From Fibrobacter sp. (GTDB taxonomy: Bacteria > Fibrobacterota > Fibrobacteria > Fibrobacterales > Fibrobacteraceae), in the NCBI GenBank assembly GCA_017503015.1, contig JAFVTX010000008.1, positions 1-53,669 on the forward strand: a DNA stretch of 53,669 nucleotides, given 5' to 3'. Below are positions 48,301-53,669 of the stretch, piece by piece. The translations under genes were made by a program, and so were the position numbers. The notes under the pieces are model-generated. The model did not search any database. It was not told the DNA's origin and worked only from the letters and a program-made list of their open reading frames with translations. Numbering within the stretch: position 1 is the first letter of the stretch; every line of letters starts with the position of its first letter.

Positions 48301-51300
48301 TCACTTCACCACTCCGATGCGGTATAATTTCTGCTTGGTCTTGCCGGAGCTGAACTTCACCTGCAGCCGGACCGTATAGACATCGCTGCCCAAAGCTTTC
48401 AGGTCCAGATTTTCGAACTGGTTCCGACCCGCCTCTACGCCGGACATTTTCTGCTGATAGACGCAGTAGCCCGTAATGTCGTAGATTTCAAGCGTTACCG
48501 TCTTGGCGGCATTCCCGATTTCAAAGCGGGCCTTGGCGTTTCCACCCCGCACAGGGTTCGGGTACACGAAAAATTCCTTAATTTCGTCCTTCAGTTTGGC
48601 TGCCGCAGGTTCGCCAAGCCGAGAAGCGTCAAAGTAGCCCGTCCTTTCGTTTCCGCCGGCAGGGAGCGTCCACGCCGCCGGAGATTCCACCGCCTTGCCG
48701 CTTGCCTTTTTCAAACGGAACGCCGAAAGGCTATTCCTATGTAGGGCGTAAATTTCAGGACCTGCGGACTTTGCGTCGGGAATGGCGTCAGCCACGAAGA
48801 TGCTCATGGGCTTCAGCTGTTTTACGGACTCCACATATTCAAAGCTGCCTGCCGCCAGGGGGAATCCGTCTTTTTCTGTAAGAGCCTTGCCCTTGCCCGT
48901 ATAGGCGTACACCAGGCCGTCGTTACTGGGCACGAGAATTTCGGGAGTATCGTCACCGTTCACATCTACAAGCACAGGGTCGCTGAAAAATCCGTATATC
49001 GGAGACCCGCGGGAGATCGTCACCGGGAACCCTGCGATGGGGAGGCCCGAACGGTCCAGCGCATACACGAGGTTGTTCCCCAAGAAAACGATTTCGGGAT
49101 ACTTGTCTCCGTTGATGTCACCGATGGCAATACCGGAGGTCTCGTCCTTCAGGCCGCTGGTGCCTGCGGCTCCGCGCTTGTAGGTCTTGGTCCAGAGAGT
49201 TTTGAGGGCGCCCTTGCTTTCGTCAAAATTCAAGCTTGCCACAGTCCCGCGACTGCCCACGGCGATGATTTCGCTTGCGCCGTCCCGGTCCATGTCGGTA
49301 CAGGCAATGCGGAATTTTTCGCCGGACTTGCCCTCTAGTTTCTTGGGCCCGCGAGAGGTAAACACAGAGCCGTCATCAGACACGTAGGCAAACAGGTCGT
49401 CGCTGCTCTTGGACAATTTACCGCAATAGGCCATGTCCGTAAAGACCTTTGCCGAAGACTTTTCCGAAATCTTGAATCCCTGAACAGGAGCGAAGGTCTT
49501 TGCGTCATAAATCAGCGCTCCTTCGCGGCTGGCAATCCAGATTTGTCCATCGTGAATCACGGGCCCCGCCGTCGCAGAATCCACCGGAATTTCATCTTGT
49601 ATGGGGAGGCCACCTACAAAGCGGGTCCTTACCAGTTTATTCCTGTGCAGGCTATACACATTCTTGCCGTCGCTGGCCATGCCCACCAGCGGGCTATGGC
49701 TTGCGCCCACGCGGTACAGCGGAACCTCGACCTTCGCGCTGTCGCGGGTCAGGGATTTTTGCACAATCGCGGTGTCCGCCACGAACAGCGTATCGCCTAA
49801 AGCATTGAACGCCTGCAGGGTTCCGTCTTCGGCGCCCACCACAACAATCTTTTGCCCGGCCTGTTCCGGGTCATCAACGAACACGGCGCCACGCACCGCC
49901 GAATTCAGGCCCACGTTCCGCGGGAACTTGCTCCCCTCAATACTGCCGTCGTCAATACTGATGGTTACGCTGATTACAGGTGCCGCAAAGTTCACCACGC
50001 TGTCGCCCATGAAGGCGTTAGAAGTTTTCTCCTTGCGGGCGTCTTTCGGCACGTTCACCGTAATCTTGATTCCGGTGTAACCGCCCTGGGCCGTCATGGT
50101 GTTGGCATAGCCCGTAGTGCCAATGGTCTTGACCGTATCGAATTTCTGCTTGGAATCCTTCGCGGGCACCCGCAGGTGGGGCAACAGGTCCGTGCCGCTG
50201 CCGTAATCGTAGGTGTCTTCGCCCAGGGCGTTCTTGAAGGACTTGCCGATGCTGAGAATCCCGTCGGATTCTACGAGGGACATTCCAAACTGGTGGTCCC
50301 GCAGGGTGTCTCCGCCCCAGAAGTTCGCTATGCCGTACTGCAAGGATTCCCGCAGGTGCCATTCGTTCACCTTCCAGACGGCAATTCCGCTGGCCGGGAG
50401 CCCCGCGTCAAAGGAACTGGGCGCGAGAATAAAACCGCTCAACTGCTTCTTGTTCTGGCTGCATTTGCCCTTCACGCACACGCTGTCTTCAAAAAGCTTG
50501 GAGATGCTGTCCACAGGAACTGTAACCTTTTTCTCTTCGGTCTGTTCGCCTGCATTCTGGACATATCCCACTTCTACCGAGCCGTCCTTGTTCCAGCTGC
50601 GCTGGCGGTTTTCGATGAGCAGGTATTCGCTCCCGCTCAGGGGCACTTTCACGATTTCGGTACCGAGGCCGCTACCGGCGGCGGCGATTTCCACCGTCAC
50701 GGGCTTCCCTGCCGTAGGCCGAACCTCTTTTACCTTTCCCCAGCCCATGTAGAGCCTGTCCCAAGCCGCAGGCAGTGCCGGCAAGAATCCGTTACCGGCG
50801 TTGTAGCCAGCAAAATCCATCAGGTCGAAATAGCCCAGACGGCTGATTCCCTTCACCACGTCGTAAGTGTTGGGGAGCCCCAGTTCACGACCCACCTGGT
50901 TTGTGATAATCCCGTTGATGCCCCAGTTCAGGCCGTCTTGCGATGCCGTCTCAGACACCACCATGATAGAACGCAGGGTATCCGTAGCGCCCGCATCTGC
51001 GCCCTTCAGCAAAAGAGCCGTCGTCACCGTATCGCCGCTCTCGCCCACGCCCATCACGGGCTTCACGTTTTCGTTCTTGGCGGAATCGGGCATCAGGTAC
51101 ATCCAGGCATCCTTATCCACGTAAATGTCCAAAAAATCTCCCGGCGTGTCGGCATTGCGGGTTCCCATGCTGCCGCCATCCAGCAAGCGGCTCGCCCCAG
51201 CGTGAGCAATCATGTAGGAGCGTTTTACGTTCGGGTTCTTGGAAAGGGGTATCTTGAAGGGCGAATCCTTGGAAGAATGGGCCTTGGCCACCGCATCGTA

Positions 51301-51714
51301 AATAAAGTTCAGGTAAAGGCGACTGCGGTCCTCGTCGTATTCCGCCGTCTTTTCGCCCTTGCTCTTGCCGGTACGGTTATAGCCCATAATGGGCTTGTCC
51401 AAAGTGTACAGGGAATTTTCAGGAAACACCCGTGCACGCACCGCCAGCTTACCTCCGCTAGCCGCCTGGTAATAGGCATTCACAAACTCAAAATGCCTGA
51501 GCCAATAATTTGGATTGGCACGCACTCCCGAGGGATCCAGCTTGTAATTCACCTTGGTGTCGGAATTGAACTGGCCGTTTCCCGTGGTGAGGGAATTGTC
51601 CGGCTGCTCTTCCTTGAAATCCACCAGCAGCACGAACACTTCCAGGGTGTCCGCCGCCTGCGCAAAAGACAAAAGGCCTACAACAAATGCAAAGAAAACC
51701 GCATTCAACTTCAT
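48301..51714 (-). CDS. Secreted M6-peptidase-like protein with degenerate active site, FG-GAP repeats and T9SS-type sorting domain
   Basis: The 1137-residue protein has a signal peptide (about 1-20). Residues about 25-400 resemble the M6 (immune inhibitor A-like) peptidase domain: VFVLLVDFKEEQPDN, WLRHFEFVNAYYQAASGGKL, YDLMDFAGYNAGNG and LPAAWDRLYMGWGKV. The expected HExxHxxGLPD reads NQVGRELGLPN, so both zinc His and the catalytic Glu are lost and no peptidase activity is expected. Later come Asp-rich FG-GAP-like repeats (DMDRDGASEI, GDINGDKYPEI, VDVNGDDTPEI) and quinoprotein-like segments. The last about 85 residues (YPNPVRGGNAKARFEI ... LYRIGVVK) form a type-A type IX sorting domain. It is probably surface attached or secreted. 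Confidence 0.85.
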   Translation of the reverse strand: MKLNAVFFAFVVGLLSFAQAADTLEVFVLLVDFKEEQPDNSLTTGNGQFNSDTKVNYKLDPSGVRANPNYWLRHFEFVNAYYQAASGGKLAVRARVFPENSLYTLDKPIMGYNRTGKSKGEKTAEYDEDRSRLYLNFIYDAVAKAHSSKDSPFKIPLSKNPNVKRSYMIAHAGASRLLDGGSMGTRNADTPGDFLDIYVDKDAWMYLMPDSAKNENVKPVMGVGESGDTVTTALLLKGADAGATDTLRSIMVVSETASQDGLNWGINGIITNQVGRELGLPNTYDVVKGISRLGYFDLMDFAGYNAGNGFLPALPAAWDRLYMGWGKVKEVRPTAGKPVTVEIAAAGSGLGTEIVKVPLSGSEYLLIENRQRSWNKDGSVEVGYVQNAGEQTEEKKVTVPVDSISKLFEDSVCVKGKCSQNKKQLSGFILAPSSFDAGLPASGIAVWKVNEWHLRESLQYGIANFWGGDTLRDHQFGMSLVESDGILSIGKSFKNALGEDTYDYGSGTDLLPHLRVPAKDSKQKFDTVKTIGTTGYANTMTAQGGYTGIKITVNVPKDARKEKTSNAFMGDSVVNFAAPVISVTISIDDGSIEGSKFPRNVGLNSAVRGAVFVDDPEQAGQKIVVVGAEDGTLQAFNALGDTLFVADTAIVQKSLTRDSAKVEVPLYRVGASHSPLVGMASDGKNVYSLHRNKLVRTRFVGGLPIQDEIPVDSATAGPVIHDGQIWIASREGALIYDAKTFAPVQGFKISEKSSAKVFTDMAYCGKLSKSSDDLFAYVSDDGSVFTSRGPKKLEGKSGEKFRIACTDMDRDGASEIIAVGSRGTVASLNFDESKGALKTLWTKTYKRGAAGTSGLKDETSGIAIGDINGDKYPEIVFLGNNLVYALDRSGLPIAGFPVTISRGSPIYGFFSDPVLVDVNGDDTPEILVPSNDGLVYAYTGKGKALTEKDGFPLAAGSFEYVESVKQLKPMSIFVADAIPDAKSAGPEIYALHRNSLSAFRLKKASGKAVESPAAWTLPAGGNERTGYFDASRLGEPAAAKLKDEIKEFFVYPNPVRGGNAKARFEIGNAAKTVTLEIYDITGYCVYQQKMSGVEAGRNQFENLDLKALGSDVYTVRLQVKFSSGKTKQKLYRIGVVK

Positions 51715-51724
51715 AGGCTACAAT

Positions 51725-51991
51725 TTACAAAAAAGCTCTCTCTTGAGCCCAAAAATTTCTGTTTTCGCCCACGTTTACGTCGATGGCGAGTTCTTCTTTT
51801 AGTTCGCGGGCGAGGGCCTGCTGCGGGGTTTCGCCGGGTTCCACCTTGCCGCCCGGGAATTCCCAGCCGTCCTTGTAGTCGCCGTACCCGCGCTGCGTGG
51901 CAAAAAACCGAACGCCTGGCGTGCGAGGCGCAGCCGGATTCCCGAAAGGATCCGCGCAAATGATGCCTGCCACGACTTCTATGCGTTTCAT
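51725..51991 (-). pseudogene. Truncated Nudix (MutT-like) hydrolase
   Basis: From ATG 51991 (MKRIEVVAGIICAD) only 88 residues remain. The Nudix box is complete: GGKVEPGETPQQALARELKEEL fits Gx5Ex7REUxEExGU. The frame stops 20 residues after it, at ENRNFWAQERAFL, whereas MutT-like enzymes need about 40-50 more residues for the rest of the fold. The last codons overlap GCTC...GAGC followed by T6, which looks like a terminator. The gene abuts the M6-like gene (start 51714). It is most probably a 3'-deleted remnant, perhaps inactive; no continuation is seen in other frames. Confidence 0.72.
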
Positions 51992-52043
51992 GGGCGTAAA
52001 AATAGAAAAATCGCGAGAAAAATCATTTTTTTGCTTAAACCTA

Positions 52044-52072
52044 TTGACTTTTGGCAATAAATTTTATAAAAT
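52044..52072 (+). promoter_or_regulatory. Promoter of the gpx-ohrR operon
   Basis: TTGACT (52044-52049) and TAAAAT (52067-52072) are 17 nt apart, directly before the OhrR-type palindrome. Confidence 0.7.
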
Positions 52073-52092
52073 TTAATTGTATACAATCAAAT
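52071..52092. promoter_or_regulatory. OhrR-type operator
   Basis: The perfect 12-bp palindrome ATTGTATACAAT (52076-52087) sits in a larger AT-rich imperfect palindrome. It resembles the TACAATT/AATTGTA operator of OhrR and overlaps the end of the -10 box and the expected start of transcription, so bound repressor would block initiation. Confidence 0.72.
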
Positions 52093-52151
52093 ACGGCGAA
52101 ACAAAATGCAATGAAATGCGGTGCAACCAAGCGCCGACATTCATAAAAAAC

Positions 52152-52156
52152 GGAGG
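52152..52156 (+). promoter_or_regulatory. Ribosome binding site of the glutathione peroxidase gene
   Basis: GGAGG lies 6 nt before ATG 52163. It fixes that start rather than the in-frame codon at 52121. Confidence 0.8.
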
Positions 52157-52162
52157 CTCATT

Positions 52163-52708
52163 ATGGCAACCATCTACGATTTCACGCTCACCGACGGCAA
52201 GGGCAACCAGGTCCCGCTCGCAAACTTCAAGGGCAAGGTGATGCTCATCGTGAACACCGCGACCGGCTGCGGTTTTACCCCGCATTACAAGCCTATCGAA
52301 CAGATGTATTCCGACTTCCACGACAAGGGCTTCGAAGTCATCGACATTCCCTGCAACCAGTTCAAGGGCCAGACCCCCGGCACCGACGACGAAATCCACG
52401 AATTCTGCACGCTCAACTACGGCACCGAATTCCCGCAAATGAAAAAGTCCGACGTGAATGGCCCCGACGAGCTGCCGCTCTACACCTACCTGAAATCGCA
52501 GAAGGGTTTCGAAGGCTTCGGCTTTGGCGTGAAGGCCGCCGCCATGGCAGTACTCCTCAAGAGCATCGACAAGGATTACAAGAATAATCCCGACATCAAG
52601 TGGAACTTCACCAAGTTCGTCGTGGACCGCGAAGGCAACGTTGTCGCGCGCTTCGAACCCACCGCCGACATGGACGCCGTGCGCGCCTGCGTAGAAAAAC
52701 TGCTCTAG
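52163..52708 (+). CDS. Glutathione peroxidase-family thiol peroxidase
   Basis: The 181-residue protein is a typical bacterial GPx. The peroxidatic Cys36 lies in NTATGCGFTPHY; the second site FEVIDIPCNQFKGQTPG and the Trp-Asn pair KWNFTKFVVD complete the catalytic tetrad. It has Cys rather than selenocysteine. It reduces organic hydroperoxides in the cytoplasm, probably with thioredoxin, since bacterial Cys-GPx usually prefer it (family knowledge). No signal peptide. It is the first gene of an operon with the OhrR-type regulator (8 nt downstream) and carries an OhrR-like operator on its promoter. Confidence 0.93.
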   Translation: MATIYDFTLTDGKGNQVPLANFKGKVMLIVNTATGCGFTPHYKPIEQMYSDFHDKGFEVIDIPCNQFKGQTPGTDDEIHEFCTLNYGTEFPQMKKSDVNGPDELPLYTYLKSQKGFEGFGFGVKAAAMAVLLKSIDKDYKNNPDIKWNFTKFVVDREGNVVARFEPTADMDAVRACVEKLL

Positions 52709-52716
52709 GAGATGCC

Positions 52717-53148
52717 GTGAACTGCCCCCAGTTAAAACTCGAAAACCAGCTGTGCTTCCCGCTGTATGCCGCATCCAAGGAGATTACGCGCCGTTACGCC
52801 CCGTACCTGGAGCCGCTCGACCTCACGTACACGCAGTACATTGTGATGCTCGTGCTGTGGGAAGAAAAGAAGTGTAACGTCTCGGAACTCGGCAAAAAAC
52901 TGTTTCTCGATTCCGGGACGCTCACCCCGCTCCTGAAAAAGCTCGAGGCTAAGGGCTATGTCCAGCGTACCCGCGAACAGAGTGACGAGCGCTGCCTCTC
53001 GGTAAGCCTCACCGCCGAAGGCGAATCGCTCAAGCGCAAGGCCGCAAGCGTCCCCAAGTCCATGGCCAGCTGCGTCAACCTCTCCGACACCGAAGCCAAG
53101 ACGCTGTACACCCTACTGTACAAGGTATTGGAAGGCTTTGGGGGGTGA
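52717..53148 (+). CDS. ohrR: OhrR-type MarR-family peroxide-sensing repressor
   Basis: The start is GTG 52717, with AGGAG 5 nt upstream; in-frame codons further upstream overlap the peroxidase gene. The 143-residue protein strongly resembles B. subtilis OhrR: KLENQLCF with redox Cys13, TRRYAPYL and LTYTQYIVMLVLWEE with the Tyr residues that hydrogen-bond the Cys thiolate, ELGKKLFLDSGTLTPLLKKLE recognition helix, and RSDER-like wing (EQSDERCLSVSLTAEG). Oxidation of the Cys by organic hydroperoxide would release DNA. Other Cys residues could allow a two-Cys mechanism. Here it is paired with GPx instead of Ohr. Confidence 0.9.
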   Translation: MNCPQLKLENQLCFPLYAASKEITRRYAPYLEPLDLTYTQYIVMLVLWEEKKCNVSELGKKLFLDSGTLTPLLKKLEAKGYVQRTREQSDERCLSVSLTAEGESLKRKAASVPKSMASCVNLSDTEAKTLYTLLYKVLEGFGG

Positions 53149-53454
53149 TCATTTTTTTCGGGCTGCTCTTGCGGCCTTGATCTCGGCCTCGATTTCCTCT
53201 TCGCTCATCCCGGCGGTTCCGTTCTTGTGAGCCTCGTCGTTGAGCGCATACAGGGCTTGCATCAGCCGACTGTTGTCTTGCGTGGTGGCAGAAGGGATTT
53301 CGTTCACGTTGAACGGAAGTCCCCTCTCAATGATAGCCCGCTTGAAGAAAATACGGACCGCGGTCGGAATGTCCATCCCGAGCCTTTCGAACAGGTCGCT
53401 CACCTCGTTCTTGAGATTATCGTCTACACGGATTTGTAGAATTGACATCGCCAT
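53149..53454 (-). CDS. RelB/DinJ-family antitoxin, apparently without toxin
   Basis: The start at 53454 (MAMSILQIRVDDNLKNE) is chosen because GAGG lies 5 nt upstream; an ATG two codons later is also possible. The 101-residue protein has the RelB/DinJ ribbon-helix-helix start SILQIRVDDNLKNEVSDLFERLGMDIPTAVRIFFKRAI, followed by an acidic toxin-binding tail (SEEEIEAEIKAARAARKK). RelB-type antitoxins neutralise a RelE/YafQ toxin and repress their operon. The toxin gene would be expected just downstream (below 53149), but the ohrR stop codon adjoins the antitoxin stop and no toxin is encoded. Confidence 0.85.
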   Translation of the reverse strand: MAMSILQIRVDDNLKNEVSDLFERLGMDIPTAVRIFFKRAIIERGLPFNVNEIPSATTQDNSRLMQALYALNDEAHKNGTAGMSEEEIEAEIKAARAARKK

Positions 53455-53548
53455 ATGCGCCTCGCAGTTGATACAACTACAAAATATAGTATAAACAACG
53501 TGTAAAAGCAACTGTTTTTCATTTTTGCCGTGACCATCACTGAAAAAG
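53455..53548. other. Upstream region of the antitoxin gene
   Basis: AT-rich, no ORF of protein character. It must hold the antitoxin promoter, though no hexamer pair is convincing. RelB operators are short palindromes; none is obvious. Confidence 0.4.
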
Positions 53549-53669
53549 GTTGACACTTTTTAGGTGATTTTACTGACCGGGTTGACAGTTTCTCTGACTT
53601 GGTTTACACCTTTTCCCCGGTATATCGATCCCGGTTGACAGTTCAACCGACTTGGTTGTCACTGCCGAC
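53549..53669. repeat. Five phased GGTTGACA-like repeats at the window edge
   Basis: GGTTGACA begins at 53549, 53580 and 53633, with variants GGTTTACA at 53601 and GGTTGTCA at 53654. The steps are 31, 21, 32 and 21 nt, i.e. about 3 and 2 helical turns, so all five lie on one face of DNA. Larger units GGTTGACAGTT...GACTTGGTT repeat at 53580 and 53633. The array reaches the window end and resembles multiple transposase-binding sites at IS21-family ends. Confidence 0.7.

Noticed and set aside
49852-51963. 703-residue plus-strand frame opposite the M6-like gene
   Set aside because: It is antisense to a gene with clear domains, is His/Arg/Val-rich as expected for an antisense frame, and has no family features.

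Overview
The window looks like a chromosomal segment of a Fibrobacter-type bacterium (Fibrobacterota). The evidence is a poly-serine-linker lipoprotein with the Fibrobacter 'FISUMP' major-paralogous domain (36984-38183), a protein ending in a YPNP-type C-terminal sorting domain like those of type IX secretion substrates (48301-51714), a GH5 endoglucanase lipoprotein, a CE2-like SGNH esterase, a membrane pyrophosphatase and many Asp-Ser/Thr-Ala-rich envelope proteins. Species level is not resolvable from the sequence alone. No rRNA, tRNA or CRISPR array was recognised.

Layout. 1-5.2 kb: outer-membrane barrel protein, GH5 cellulase lipoprotein, and a Gfo/Idh/MocA oxidoreductase fused to a TolB-like propeller. 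5.2-11.05 kb (minus): apparent operon lptF-lptG-diguanylate cyclase-sodium/solute symporter. 11.1-14.7 kb (plus): BamD-like lipoprotein, outer-membrane protein, PHP phosphoesterase. 14.7-18.2 kb (minus): NAD-dependent epimerase, iron alcohol dehydrogenase, Rpn/YhgA-type nuclease. 18.5-22.7 kb (plus): a 31-residue bS22/mS38-like basic protein, RecD2-like helicase, MCE protein and helical-repeat partner. 22.7-28.6 kb (minus): TPR-like protein and a tightly overlapped isoprenoid/nucleotide operon (prenyl synthase, dxs, SpoU methyltransferase, pyrF). 28.7-36.5 kb: K+-dependent-type membrane pyrophosphatase, second diguanylate cyclase, SGNH esterase, small secreted protein, cytochrome c, helicase-associated protein. 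36.6-40 kb: an accessory, repeat-rich patch with a LEPR-XLL-like peptide remnant, the FISUMP lipoprotein and a RhuM-PLD gene. 40-48.2 kb (minus): SUMF1 lipoprotein, NlpE-like lipoprotein, LytTR regulator, signal peptidase I, Ig-like lipoprotein and DinG helicase in near-contiguous order. 48.3-53.7 kb: M6-like pseudo-protease, truncated Nudix gene, gpx-ohrR peroxide operon with a visible OhrR-type operator, orphan RelB-type antitoxin, and helically phased octamer repeats at the window edge.

The most unusual signals are: (i) a dispersed palindromic repeat family that has entered three reading frames without breaking them, including the signal peptide of the FISUMP lipoprotein; (ii) two single-gene units (Rpn nuclease; RhuM-PLD) each bracketed by direct repeats about 1.2-1.35 kb apart; (iii) a promoter-terminator-RBS leader in front of RhuM plus a 31-bp palindrome inside its coding sequence; (iv) an M6-protease-like secreted protein whose metal-binding motif is wholly substituted; and (v) short ORFs missed by ordinary gene calling. 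Functional statements rest on motif recognition by eye; no database search was run.
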